DNA from: Haematobia irritans
Lineage: Eukaryota; Arthropoda; Insecta; Diptera; Muscidae
Reading direction: 5' to 3'
Assembly: GCF_050003625.1 (NCBI RefSeq)
Contig: NC_134398.1
Coordinates: 65,356,891-65,420,890, forward strand
DNA length: 64,000 nucleotides
This document shows positions 34,018 through 45,242 of the stretch, piece after piece; positions within the stretch are counted from its first letter, which is position 1, and each line of letters starts with the position of its first letter. The position numbers and the translations under genes are program-made. The notes beneath the pieces are model-generated. The model worked only from the letters and a program-made list of their open reading frames with translations. It searched no databases and was not told the DNA's origin.

Positions 34018-34991
34018 CACGGTTGAAAAAGACTGTTTTTCATATGTTTGGCTATAAACATTATATGTTTGGAACACAAATTTTTAAGCACAATATTTTT
34101 GAGTGCAAGCATATAATGTTCATAAACTAGCATAACATGTTTGGGACATATATGTTAATATGTTAGAACATATTATGTTTGGGACATAAAATGTTTATAA
34201 ATATAATATGCTTGGATGCAAACATATATTAATTTAGAAATAGCCTATAAACATATATGTGTTTAGTAGCTTGGAGCGCTATTTTACAGGGAGCGATATT
34301 GAATTAAGTTGGTGGTTGTTGCTTGTTATTACAAAATTAACATGTTATTTTTCCTTGGGCAATTGATCAGCTACTTCTTTGATCCTTACAAACTGTGTGG
34401 TCCGCTGTTCGAATCCCCGTCCGGCAAAAGGTAAAATTAAAATATAAAAATCATAAAATTGAATAATTTCTTCTACAATGTTTGTATTACAGAAAAAGGT
34501 GCTAAGAACTAAAAATCTCGTGGAAGTGAGAAAGATGTCGGGGAATATACAATTGGGCAGAAACAAAATTTTGAGCATTCAGGTCGAAAACCTATGTTGT
34601 TAGCACCTATATTACCTGTTTATTTTCATAATTCATTATGATTGTAAATATATAAATAACTAAATAAAATTTTGAGCACAATATTGTTTGGGAGAATTTT
34701 TTTAAGCATATAATATTTTTGAGTCCAAAATGCTTCCAAACATATTATATGGTCACATAATAACATATTGTTTTTTGGAAGACAACATTATTGAATTTGG
34801 ATGCAAAAATACAAAATGTTTGGAACTTAGACTACCCAAACATATATTGTTTAGACCAATATGCTTTCAAACATATTATATATTGGTAGAGATCAAACAT
34901 ATAAATGTTTGGGCAATACCCAAAAATGTATATGCTTGAAGCAAAATATGTTTGGGAGTATATGTTACAGAAGCTATTTTTTGTGAGGGTG
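34018..34991 (+). mobile_element. TAM-A2 copy with partial R2
   Basis: TA at 34016-34017 and 34992-34993. Left end CACGGTTGAAAAAGACTG, right end (reverse complement) CACCCTCACAAAAAATAGCT. The core keeps the 3' half of R2 (TGTTCGAATCCCCG as B-box) and the GT...AG segment but has no R1. Closely similar to 45823-46790. Confidence 0.8.
34431..34492 (+). other. Candidate GT-AG mini-intron in TAM-A2
   Basis: GTAAAATTAAA...TGTTTGTATTACAG, 62 nt, directly after the R2 remnant. The junction AAAAG/AAAAAGG is preserved. Confidence 0.4.
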
Positions 34992-35029
34992 TAGTTACTT
35001 CTACTCTGTGTATAGACTTTCAATTCCAA

Positions 35030-35160
35030 TCAGCGTTGCCGTTTTGGTCCGATCGGACCAAAATTGGTCCAAAAGATTTCTAATTTTTAAATTTGGTCCG
35101 ATGGTCGAACCAAACAGAATTTGGTCCATTTTGGTCCATTTTCATAAATTTGGTTTCTAT
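35030..35160. repeat. TTGGTCC-rich block with a perfect palindrome
   Basis: The word TTGGTCC recurs six times within about 110 bp. At 35042-35063 it forms a perfect 22-bp palindrome around CCGATCGG. Origin unknown. Confidence 0.6.
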
Positions 35161-35187
35161 CACATATTAAATACTAGATGGTGCACC

Positions 35188-35310
35188 GCAAAGAATATTG
35201 TTGGGAGGCCAAATATTTCACATGCTTAAAATACGAATACGAATTTTGCTTAGAATAGAAGACGTATTTCTCTGAAATAAAGTTTTTTCCTTGTCTAAAA
35301 GTATAATACA
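35188..35310 (+). repeat. TAM-F left-part fragment
   Basis: ATATTGTTGGGAGGCC, AAATATTTCACATG, AAGACGTATTTCTCTGAAAT, TTTTTTCCTTGTC: first about 120 bp of TAM-F. Confidence 0.55.
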
Positions 35311-35334
35311 ATGTTTGTACTATAATTTTCTCGA

Positions 35335-35410
35335 AGAGGAGCGGAGCGGTTTTTCTTTTCTCCGGAGCGGGAGTGGAGCGGAGCGAAAAAAATGGACCGC
35401 TCCGGATCCC
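35335..35410. repeat. GGAGCG-type degenerate repeat
   Basis: GAGGAGCGGAGCGG, CCGGAGCGGGAGTGG and related words, GC-rich against the surrounding DNA. Similar to the patch at 31625-31680. Confidence 0.6.
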
Positions 35411-35429
35411 TGCTCAGGTTTACATATCT

Positions 35430-35700
35430 CACTGAAAAAAAAGCATGCCCGGTTCCAAAGATTTTGTCTTTACTTTAACAATTTTGGTATTGATTCCGAG
35501 CCAAAGAAGCGGAGAATACAAGTAAGGATACTTTTAAGACATAATTCTCTTTTAAATTTGGGTTTTGTGTACTTTTTCGTTTTTTTTTCAGCTTTTTTTT
35601 TCTTCATATGTTATTAAAGACCTTTAAAAACGAGTTAACGACAACTTTATTTTCCAAATTAAGACTCGACTTCCAGTAGAAATTTTCGCAACATGAAGTA
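35430..35700 (-). repeat. TAM-F, reverse, truncated
   Basis: Starts CACTGAAAAAAAAGCATGCC and runs through GAGCCAAAGAAGCGGAGAAT to AGACTCGACTTCCAGTAG, the TAM-F right half reversed. Confidence 0.7.
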
Positions 35701-36357
35701 AGACAGAAGACATTCAATTCAAAGATATGTTTTGAATATACTTTTGATAATCACATGTTATTGTCAATAGTCTCAGCTGTTGCAACTAACAATGTTTGCT
35801 AAATTTATGGTTTTTGGGTCATCGGTCGTTGACTCATCCGTTATTTAGATTCAATAACTATAACTTTACCATCATAGCAATATCTGGCAACAATCAACAA
35901 CCTATCTTGACAGATAGACAGATCTGTCATCGTTTATTTCCTTGCATAAGTGTTTTGCTATGTTGTGCTGTGAGTTGTCATTTCCGCTCAACCTCTCCCC
36001 TGAGTCACGGTTGAATAGCACAAACATTTCTCAAATGCTGGCAGTATACATCAATCAAAGTGGAACTGACAGTACAAAATATTTGACATATTAAATGAAT
36101 GAATTACTAACCAAAATACAATTTTACTACATAATAGATTTTTGGCAGCCACGAAAAGTTTCTATTGAAGTACGCTATACTCAAGTAAAAACAATTATAA
36201 CTATAGCTGTGGGCATTAAGCAACTGTCGCATGCAACAGTTGTCTCGCCATGGGAGTTCCTTGGAAAGGACTGAACACTAAACAGTGCTTATCATATATT
36301 CATTTGGAAAAAAGAATATTTAGGAATGTAGTGCTTAATATAAAACATTTAAACTGA
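35701..36357. other. Unassigned sequence
   Basis: Mixed composition, no repeat match or domain. May be single-copy DNA. Confidence 0.4.
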
Positions 36358-36790
36358 AATTTTATTGTTATGGAAATTTTGTCAAAATTTTATTTCTATA
36401 GAACATTTTGTCTTGATTTTATTTCTATAAAAAAATTGTCAAAATATTATTTCTATAGAAAATTTTGATAAAATTTAACTTCTATCGAAAATTTGAATAA
36501 AATGTTGTTTCTATAAAAAAATTTAGTCTTGTTTCCATTTCTATAGAAAATGTTGTAAAATTTTATTTCTATAGAAAATTTAGTCTTGTTTCTATTTCTG
36601 TAGAAAATGTTGTAAAATTTTTATTTCTATAGAAAATTTAGTTTTGATTCTATTTCTATAGAAAATTTTGTCAAATTTTTATTTCTATATAAAATTTAGT
36701 CTTGATTCTATTTCTATAGAAAATTTTGTCAAATTTTTATTTCTATATAAAATTTAGTCTTGATTCTATTTCTATAGAAAATTTTGTCAT
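36358..36790. repeat. 29-bp palindromic minisatellite, free-standing
   Basis: TTTCTATAGAAAATTTTGTC-type units as in DINE-alpha, but without DINE head or tail. Here units with TTTAGTCTTGATTCTA alternate with the standard unit, making a higher-order repeat of about 56 bp near 36650-36785. Confidence 0.8.
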
Positions 36791-36834
36791 GTATAAAAAT
36801 TTTTTTATGCATAATCCGATTATAGTTATAGATT

Positions 36835-37110
36835 GATGTTTTATTTGATTAAAAACTAATTATTACCGACCAAAATGTTTAAATATATAAATTGAAATAT
36901 TTGTTGATTTAATTTCATTAATCAATTTTTAATTAAATTATTTTTTTAATTCATTGGTTAAGCTACTCTTGCAGTTTAGACAACGCATGGTTTTAAGCTG
37001 TGACCAAAACAACAATAATAAATTTAATTGTATTAGGTAAACATTTAATTGGTTAAGTTTTCAACTTTAATCAACTTTTTGATTGGAAATATTTCGGTAG
37101 TAGTTTTTCG
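36835..37110. repeat. AATT-rich block, TAM-G-like
   Basis: Dense in TTAATTAAAT, AATTCATTGGTTAA and TTTAATTGG words like TAM-G at 60427-60706. Ends unclear. Confidence 0.3.
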
Positions 37111-37229
37111 TGTAAGCGCAGTAAGGTTTCTGAGGGAAGAGCTTAACCACCCAAGAAAAAAAAAACTATATTTGTATTTGAAGATATATTTTTAGTGAAG
37201 AGGGAAAATAAAGTGATCTCTACATAAAA

Positions 37230-37445
37230 AAATACACTAAAGCCATTTATTGGATGAAATTGTTATGTTTGAAAAAGTATTCTAGACTTTAATGATTTTT
37301 TGCGTACGTCAGCTAAATGAACTAAATTTTTGTCTCCCACAAACTATTTCAGAATTCTTGAACCAATAATTCGCCAATTTGAACTTTGTATGACAATGAA
37401 AGCATTTTTGAACTCTAATTTTTTTCCTTCAAACTACTTCACTGT
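37230..37445 (-). repeat. TAM-E relic
   Basis: ACACTAAAGCCATTTATTGG, TTGCGTACGTCAGCTAAATG, CAAACTATTTCAGAATTCTT, AATAATTCGCC and CTTCAAACTACTTCACTG follow TAM-E in reverse. Confidence 0.6.
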
Positions 37446-38215
37446 TTTTTGAATGTAGGTAAAATTTTGAATTGAATTCCCTGTTGTTTTTTTTTTAATT
37501 TTTTTTTTTCAAATATCTCTCGACATAATGAGATTGAAAGGCATGATATACGTGTTGAATAGTGGCAAATACCAAACGGTTGACACGAGCTTCCATTGAC
37601 AGACGTATATATACATCAACAGCGAAAATGACTAAAATCGATGCTTTCACATTTTATGGCTCGCGATGATCGATGTTTTCGTACTTTGTGTGAAAACTAA
37701 TTGCGCTTATTTCGCCTTTGTTGTCCTCATATTGGCCATTACAAACGTTTTCTTTTTCCATTGACCATTCGGCAATTTTCTTTGGGGTGTAGTTTTTTTA
37801 TTTTGGCACGCCTTAAGCATTTGAGCAATGTGTTTCGGCAAATTTTTTGGCCACCACTTCAAAGGGGCGTTAAAAACACTTTGTGTTTTTTATTTGAATT
37901 TCGCTAAAATGTCATTGAACTTTAAATAGTTTTACATGGTGCATTGTTTTTACGGTTAGATATTTCGTATTCTATCTATTTTGAAATAAATCGAAAAACG
38001 TTCGAGTGGCAATAAAGTGTCACAAATAGATGGCATTTCTAATTGGATGAGACAGGGATCGAATCGATAATGGAGGTCTTTTCCTGACAAATGACATTAA
38101 ATTAATGCGTCATTAGTAAGATGAACAAATTGCTTACCAAGCATTGGGCAAGTTTATATACGTTTTTCTTATTTTTACAAAGTCAACAGATGGTTAATAA
38201 AATTTAAACACTACC
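37446..38215. other. Unassigned sequence
   Basis: No repeat match. A 68-codon frame at 37701-37907 lacks any motif. Confidence 0.35.
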
Positions 38216-38400
38216 TGCAGTCAGGGCTGCCAATAAAATTTCAAGAAAAATCGTCACTTTTTCCGAAAAAATCGTCATAAACCGCATTGGCATTTTAAAA
38301 ATCGTAAAAAAATCGGCAATGTAAATAATATTAAAATAAAACTTATTTTTTTTTGGTTAAAAACAAAACAAAAGAATATTATTGCATATAAAAAACCGAA
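38216..38400 (+). repeat. Dispersed repeat with ATCGTCA motifs
   Basis: CAGGGCTGCCAATAAAATTT, AAAAATCGTCACTTTTT, AAAAATCGTCATAA. Reverse-related to 51687-51826 and partly to 49497-49560. Family unknown. Confidence 0.55.
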
Positions 38401-38599
38401 AATGAACGTGCACAATTATGCATTTCAATAAAAATTTAACCCTAGCTTAGGCACCAATGTTTTTCTACATTATCTGCCACTATTTACATATGTAAATTTT
38501 TTGTTTCCTTTGTTATTTTTAACTTCATAACCGCTTTTTTATGTTTGTTTTGCATTCTGATATTCGCTAGAGAAAAAATATTGTTGTACACCCATATTA

Positions 38600-38945
38600 C
38601 CACAGACGCCAAAGTTTTGCTCCGATCTACGTGAAATTTTGAACAGAGAGTAGAATTAATATTCTTACTATGCTTGCCAAATTTGGTTGAAATCGGTTTA
38701 GATTTAGATATAGCTCCCACATATATATCTTTCGCCCGATTTATACAGATATGGCCACAGAAGCTTAAATTTTACTCCGATTTACGTGAAATTTTGCACA
38801 GGGTGTAGACTTAACATTCTTACTATGCATGCCAAATTTGGTTTAAATCGGTTCAGATTTAGATATAGCTCCCATGTGTATCTTTAGTCCGATTTATACA
38901 CATATGACCACAGAGGCCAAATTTTACTCCGATTTACATGAGAAT
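38600..38945 (+). repeat. DINE-gamma array fragment
   Basis: Two to three array units (GAAATCGGTTTAGATTTAGA, TATAGCTCCCACATATATAT, TTACTCCGATTTACG) without head or tail, within PB-2. Confidence 0.65.
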
Positions 38946-39535
38946 GAAGTGGGGGAATATCATATGGAAAACGACGGTGAACTATCTGAATTAGACAGGT
39001 AGCAATTTTTGGTTAGTAAAAACGGATTTAAATTGGATAAAAATCCTCAATGGAGCGAAAACATGAAATTTTTCGTGAATCTTGTTTTAACGGCTCTAAA
39101 TCAATTACAAAAAAACAAATTGAGCATTGTAGACACATTATCGGTGAACCTATACAATCATTTGCTATTTCTTTTATGCCTGATGAAGGTGATAGAGGAT
39201 ATTCAAAAGTAAAAACCGCTTGCTATATCACGCGAAGAAAAAAAAACGCTAGAAAACGTGTACCGAGCTTTTTGAATTGCTTCGAAAAGTATACACTTTT
39301 ATCACCAAAAAAATTCGTTTGGTACAAAATTTTTATTTTTGCAATAAAAAAAGTTATTTTTGAACCAACAACACAGTCCATTTCGTTTACATCAAACACT
39401 GTTCTTTTCTGACTTTAGGTCTTTAATAAGACACATTTTACAGCTCATAGTAAATTTAATATAGTAGAATATAATGTTGAACATTTTTTCGGAATCTCCG
39501 ACCATATCTGGAATATATGTAAAAAAAAAAACTTT

Positions 39536-39607
39536 GGTCTTAGCAGGGATCGAACCCACGACCCTTGGCATGCAAGTCGGACGTAGCAACCACTGCTCCA
39601 CGGGCCC
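39536..39607 (-). other. R1 tRNA-like module
   Basis: Minus strand: GTGGAGCAGTGGTTGCTACG, GACTTGCATGCCAAGG anticodon arm with TGC, GGGTTCGATCCCTGC B-box, then AAGTTTTTTTTTT terminator-like run. Confidence 0.6.
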
Positions 39608-39715
39608 AACTAAATGTATTTTGCTGTTAAATAAATTTTGTTTAATCGGCTCGTGGGCGCCGCTATGCTATATAAATATAACTTATATGGGTAATTGTCT
39701 ATTGATGACAATAAT

Positions 39716-39788
39716 GGCTATATAGCTCAGTGGATAGTGTGTTGGATTAAAAATTGCATGGTCCGCGGTTCGATTCTCCGTCAAGGCG
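39716..39788 (+). other. R2 tRNA-like module
   Basis: TATAGCTCAGTGGATAG A-box and GGTTCGATTCTCCG B-box. TATATAAATATAAC lies about 45 bp upstream. Confidence 0.6.
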
Positions 39789-39792
39789 AAAG

Positions 39793-39854
39793 GTAAAAAA
39801 AAAATTAAAAATTTATAAAATCGTAAAATTTCTTCTACATTGTTTTTATTACAG
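39793..39854 (+). other. Candidate GT-AG mini-intron after R2
   Basis: GTAAAAAAAAAATT...TTTTTATTACAG, 62 nt, following CGAAAG. Confidence 0.4.
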
Positions 39855-41268
39855 AAAAAGGTGCTAAGAACTAAAAAAACTTCGGGGAAGTGAGAAAGAT
39901 GTGAGGGGAAATGCAAAATTAGCCAGATTTTTTTTTGAGTTAGTCTTTATGAAATTGTTTTTACATCCTGGAAAAGAATAAACGTTTATCACAAAAAGTA
40001 TATACTTTTCTTCCAAATACACTTCCTTTCAACGAAAAGCAAATGAGAAACGAACTTTGTTTGTCTAAAATTTCGTTAGGGAGGAAAGAATTATTTTTTT
40101 GCGTGTATGTGCTACCATGATGAGAAAAAAAGGAAGCGTCCTACAAGGCGAAAATGTGGACAATGTAAAAAACCAGTATGTGTGGAGCACAGCTGGGTGC
40201 AAACCAACTGCTACAGTTGCCCAAAATATATATATTTTAAGTTTTTATCTCCCCTTCTTTTATTTGTATTATTTTCATATGAAATTATTCAAAACAAATC
40301 AACTAAAAGTATGTTAAATCACAATATTTACTAATGTAAATAGTGGCAGATTTTGAAGAAAAATACAAAAATGTATTTAAAAATTGCTATATTGTAAAAA
40401 ATATTTGTACATATAATGAAAGAGCACGAAAAATTAGCCACTGAGTCCAAATTTCATAAAAATTGGATAAATATTATTGAAATGACAAGAGTGTCAAAAA
40501 TGAAATATTTTCATTTGTATATAGTGCCAAAGCTACACTGTTAGAAAAATATGTTTTTCATATGTTCCGATATAAACAAAATGTGTTTCGGGCACAATTT
40601 TAAAACACAATATATTTATGTGCAAATATGTAATGTTCCTAAACTAACACTAAATGTTTGGGACATCTATGTTAATATGTTAGAATATATTATGTTTGGG
40701 GCATGAATGTTTCATAAAAATCATATGTGTGAATGCAAACATATATAAATTTACAAATTTCGACTAAACATACATATGTCGTGAAATTTTATTCAAAGCG
40801 AGACGGAGAGTATAGAGAAAGAAATTTCTGTGAAACCGCTTGTATGTTGTTTCGGAAAACTGTTTTATGATAAGGCCAAAAATTTGATATTCTTTAGTCT
40901 AAATATTATTTAATTTGAATAAAGAGAATAGACATTCGGAACCAAGAGAATAGACATTTGAAAAACAAACAGCATATGTTTTCGCCGTGAGAGCAGCATT
41001 TTATGTATGTGTGGACATGTGTTTTGTTTATCATTTTGGCATTATGGGCACAATTTTTTTCTTTGTTCGTTAAAAGAAATCAGGGGTCTTCATAAAAATA
41101 ACGAAAGGGCACTATACTCTTTTTAGAGTTGGGACAGTAAAATGAAATAAGGAGGAAATAGTGACAAATTACACAGTAAAATGTATAAAAACAAAGTTTA
41201 GTTCCTCTTTATTAATAAGTAGTTCACGAGGAGTTGACGGACACCTTCAAATGTAAAAGCGGGCATTA

Positions 41269-41392
41269 GGTTAGGTTAGGTATGTGGCAGCCCTGTATCA
41301 GGCTCACTTAGACTATTCAGTCCATTGTGATACCACAGTGGTGAATTTCTCTCTTATCACTGAGTGCTGCCCGATTCCATATTAAGCTCGAG
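41269..41392 (-). repeat. SINE-A, 5'-truncated, in TAM-A copy B
   Basis: GGTTAGGTTAGGTATGTGGC, CAGGCTCACTTAGAC, GATACCACAGTGGTGAA, ending CCATATTAAGCTCGAG. Copy C has an uninterrupted GCGGGCATTAAGTTCGAG at this place. Confidence 0.75.
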
Positions 41393-41571
41393 TTTTGCAG
41401 CTAAAACAATTTAAAAAGTTTATTTTCTATAAAATGAATTATTAAAGAAAAATAGGCATTTTAGAGCGATGGTGTTAAATGGTTGTAAAAAACTGTTTAC
41501 GCCTAAATAAATTTATGTTTATATTATAAAATTATTTATGTATGTTTATACTCGACTCAACGTTCTTCTTT

Positions 41572-43077
41572 TTATACCCTTCACCACTACTGTGGTACAG
41601 GGTATAATAAGTTTGTGCATTTGTATGTAACGCCATGAAGGAGTAATCATAGACCAACCATTTAGTATACGGATCGGCTTAGAATTAAATTCTGAGTCGA
41701 TTTAGCGATGTCCGTCTGTCTGTCTGTATGTTGATGTATTTTTGTGTGCAAAGTACAGTTCGCAGTTTTAGTCCGATTGTCCTAAAATTTGGTATAGCGT
41801 CCTGTTTCGGCTCAAAGACGATCCCTATTGATTTTGGAAAAAATCGGTTCAGATTTAGATATAGCTGTCATATATATTTTTCACCGATCTGGTCATAATT
41901 GGCGTGTATATCAACCGATCTTCCTCAAATTCCGTACATTCGAATATTTTATGAGTCTCGAAAAACTTGCAAAATATCAGCTAAATCGGTTCAGATTTAG
42001 ATATAGCTCCCATATATAGCTTTCGCCCGATTTACACTCATTTGCCCACAGAGGCCAATTTTTTGCTCCGATTTAGTTGAAATTTTGCATATGGAGTAGA
42101 ATTAGCATTGTAGCTATGCGTGCCAAATTTGGTTGAAATCGGTTCAGATTTGGATATATCGCCCAAATATAGCTTTCGCCCGATTTACACTCATATGACC
42201 ACAGAGGCCAATTTTTAACTCCGATTTAGTTGAAATTTTGCACAGGGAGTAGAATTAGCATTGTAGCCATGCGTGCCAAATTTGGTGGAAATCGGTTTAG
42301 ATTTAGATATATCTCCCATATATAGCTTTCGCCCGATTTACACTCATATGACCACATAGGCCAATTTTTAACTCCGATTTAGTTGAAATTTTGCACAGGG
42401 AGTAGAATTAGCATTGTAACTATGCGTGCCAAATTTGGTTGAAATCGGTTCAGATTTGGATATATCTCCCATATATAGCTTTCGCCCGATTTACACTCAT
42501 ATGACCACAGAGGCCAATTTTTAACTCCGATTTAGTTGAAATTTTGCACAGGGAGTAGAATTAGCATTGTTGCTATGTGTGCCAAATTTGGTTGAAATCG
42601 GTTCAGATTTAGGTATAGCTCCCATATATATGTTTTTCTGATTTCGACAAAAATGGTCAAAATACCAACATTTTCCTTGTAAAATAACCACTGCTTAGTC
42701 CAAAAGTTGTAAAAATGACTCTAATTTTCCTAAACTTCTAATACATATATATCGAGCGATAAATCATAAATAAACTTTTGCGAAGTTTCCTTAAAATTGC
42801 TTCAGATTTAAATGTTTCACATATTTTTTTACTAATATTTTGTTCCATCCTAGTGCATTAGCCAACTTAAATTTTGAGTCTATAGAGTTTTAAAAGTCTA
42901 TCAAATTCTGTCCAGATCGAGTGATATTTAAATGTATGTATTTGGGACAATCCTTTATATATAGCCCCCAACACATTTGACGGATGTCATATGGTATCGA
43001 AAATTTAGATCTACAAAGTGGTGCAGGGTATAATATAGTCGGCCCCGCCCGACTTTAGTCTTTCCTTTCTTGTTTTT
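41572..43077 (+). mobile_element. DINE-gamma, nested in TAM-A copy B
   Basis: Head TATACCCTTCACCACTACTG, GTCCGTCTGTCTGTCTG, then six or so units, with anchors at 42181, 42334 and 42487 exactly 153 bp apart. Tail GTGCAGGGTATAATATAGTC, GGCCCCGCCCGAC, ending TTCTTGTTTTT. About 15 bp of TAM-A sequence present in copy C is absent at the insertion. Confidence 0.75.
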
Positions 43078-43292
43078 CCTTCCAAATTTTAAAGTTTTGT
43101 ACCAAAAACAGTTTTTTGTTACAAAATTGTTATTTTTGCAATAAAAAAATAATATTTTATCCAAAAATCAGTCAATGTCGTTTATATCAAGCACTGTTAC
43201 TGGCTATAAATCTTTAATAACCCACATTTCGAAGTTTCATTATAAAAATTTAATATAGTATAAATATAAATGTGTAAAAAAAAAAAGTGTTC

Positions 43293-43364
43293 GGTCGGAC
43301 CAGGGATTGAACCCACGACCCTGTGCATGCAAGGCAGACATGCTAACCACTGCTCCACGTGGCA
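43293..43364 (-). other. R1 tRNA-like module in TAM-A copy B
   Basis: Minus strand: GCCACGTGGAGCAGTGGTTA, TGCATGCACAGGGTCGTGGG, TTCAATCCCTGG. The B-box has one change; T-rich sequence follows. Confidence 0.55.
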
Positions 43365-43478
43365 AACAAATGTATGTTTCTGTTAAATAATGTTATGTTT
43401 GCATGGGCTCGTGGGCGCTGCAAACTATGCTAAATAAATGTAACTTATAACGATAATTATCTACAGGTGACTATAACA

Positions 43479-43551
43479 GCTACGTAGTCCAGTGGATAGT
43501 GTGTTGGCTTACAAACTGTATGGTCCTCGGTTCGATTCTCCGTGCAGGCGA
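43479..43551 (+). other. R2 tRNA-like module in TAM-A copy B
   Basis: TAGTCCAGTGG A-box and GGTTCGATTCTCCG B-box. The GT...AG segment after it ends in ACAT instead of ACAG, so this copy would not splice. Confidence 0.55.
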
Positions 43552-43869
43552 AAGGTAAAATTTAAAAAATTTATAAAAGTGAATAATTTCTTCAACATTA
43601 TTTGTATTACATAAAAAGGTGCCAAGAACTAAAATATTTCGTGGAAGTGAAAATTACGAGTATGTTAGGCAATGAGCACAATCGTCTTTGGGAAAAATTC
43701 TTCCAAGCATATAATATTTTTGGGCTCAAAATGCTTCCAAACATATAATATATTCACATAAAACAAACATATTAATGTTTCGGCAGTATCCAATAATATA
43801 TGTGCTTCCTGCAAAATATGTTTGGAACATATGTTAAAGAAGCGAATTTTTTTAAGGGTGTATGGTTAA

Positions 43870-44003
43870 CGAAACTTTGAAAACGAAATCCAGTTTTTAT
43901 GTTATATATATTATATATAAACCTCATAGAGCTTTGGGCATAATATTTAGGGTATAATATTCTGCAAAAACACGTGTCTACCAGAAATATTGATTTTAGA
44001 CCC
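43870..44003. other. Unassigned spacer between PB-2 and TAM-A copy C
   Basis: Short AT-rich interval with a TATATATTATATATAA palindromic patch. Confidence 0.4.
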
Positions 44004-45242
44004 TACACTGTTAGAAAAATATGTTTTTCATATGTTCCGATATAAACAAAATGTGTTTCGGGCACGATTTTAAACCACAATATATTTAAGTGCGAACATG
44101 TAATTTTCCTAAACTAACACTAAATGTTTGGGACATCTATGTTAATATGTTAGAATATATTATGTTTGGGGCATGAATGTTTCATAAAAATCATATGTGT
44201 GAATACAAACATATATAAATTTACAAATTTCAACTAAACATACATATGTTGTGATATTTTATTCAAAGCGACAGAGAGAGTATAGAGAGAAATAGAGATG
44301 GAAACCGGGAGAGTTGACGAAATATATCAATATAACACAGCAAAAGAGTCAAAAGAGAACAATTTCTGTGAAACCGCTTGTATGTTGTTTCGGAAAACTG
44401 TTTTATGATAAGGCCAAAAATTTGATATGCTTAAGTCTAAATATTATTTAATTTGAATAAAGAGAATAGACATTCGGAACCAAGAGAATAGACATTTGAA
44501 AAACAAACAGCATATGTTTTCGCCTTGAGAGCAGCATTTTATGTATGTGTGAACATGTGTTTTGTTTATCATTTTGGCATTATGGGCACAATTTTTTTCT
44601 TGGTTCGTTAAAAGAAATCAGGGGTCTTCATAAAAATAGCGAAAGGGCACTATACACTTTTTAGAGTTGGGACAGTAAAATGAAATAAGGAGGAAATAGT
44701 GAAAAATTACACAGTAAAATGTAAAAAAACAAACTTTAGTTCCTCTTTAGTAGTCCACGAGGAGTTGACGGACACCATCAAATATAAAAGCGGGCATTAA
44801 GTTCGAGTTTTACAGCTAAAACAATTTAAAAAGTTTATTTCCTTTAAAATGAATTATTAAAGAAAAATAAAAGGAATTTTAGAGCGATGGTGTTAAATGC
44901 TAGTAAAAAACTGTTCACTCCTAAATAAATTTATGTTTATATTATAAAATTATGTATGTATGTTTATACTCGACTCCATGTTCTTCTTTTGTTAGTTTTT
45001 GAATTCCTTCCAAATTTTAAAGTTTTGTACAAAAAGAGTTTTTTATTACAAGATTGTTATTTTTGCAATAAAAAATAATATTTTATCCAAAAATCAGTCA
45101 ATTTCGTTTATATCAAGCACTGTTACTGACTATAAATCTTTAATAACGCACATTTCGAAGTTTCATTTAAAATAAATTAATATAGTATAAATATAAATGT
45201 GTAAATTAAAAAAAAAAAAAAAAAAAAAACAAAAAAATGTTC

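Larger units (their letters stand above)
39228..40105 (+). mobile_element. TAM-B inside the PB-2 transposase
   Basis: TA at 39226-39227 and 40106-40107. Left end TCACGCGAAGAAAAAAAAAC (slightly mutated), right end (reverse complement) CACGCAAAAAAATAATTCTT. It has R1 (39536-39607, minus), R2 (39716-39788, plus) and an intact GT...AG segment. About 878 bp and colinear with 25869-26740. Confidence 0.85.
39003..40334 (+). pseudogene. piggyBac-like transposase remnant, split by TAM-B
   Basis: An N-terminal-like piece (QFLVSKNGFKLDKNPQW) lies at 39003-39070 after an in-frame stop (39000-39002). A frameshift follows, then RGYSKVKTACY up to 39226, where TAM-B (39228-40105) interrupts. It resumes at 40107 with MCYHDEKKRKRPTRRKCGQC and continues KKPVCVEHSW...NCYSC. 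Removing TAM-B and one TA joins ACY to MCY in frame and gives cysteine pairs CxxC, CxxC...C.EH, CxxC. That matches the C-terminal cysteine-rich domain of piggyBac transposases, which binds the transposon ends. The catalytic DDD core is missing, lost in an earlier deletion, so the gene was dead before TAM-B arrived. Confidence 0.75.
40536..43860 (+). mobile_element. TAM-A copy B, hosting SINE-A and DINE-gamma
   Basis: TA at 40534-40535 and 43861-43862. Left end CACTGTTAGAAAAATATG, right end (reverse complement) CACCCTTAAAAAAATTCGCT. Its extra length against copy C comes from a SINE-A piece (41269-41392) and DINE-gamma (41572-43077). It sits near the PB-2 right terminus, splitting GCTATGG. Confidence 0.85.
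38440..43865 (+). mobile_element. PB-2 piggyBac-like element carrying several nested insertions
   Basis: TTAA at 38436-38439 and 43866-43869. Left end CCCTAGCTTAGGCACCAATG; right end, reverse complemented and read across the TAM-A insertion, CCATAGCTTTGGCACTATAT. A subterminal inverted repeat (ATCTGCCACTATTTAC) occurs at 38472-38487 and, reversed, at 40336-40351. Inside are a DINE-gamma fragment (38600-38945), broken transposase (39003-40334), TAM-B (39228-40105) and TAM-A copy B (40536-43860), which holds SINE-A and DINE-gamma. Without these the element is about 1 kb, so it was an internally deleted derivative before it was invaded. Confidence 0.75.
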
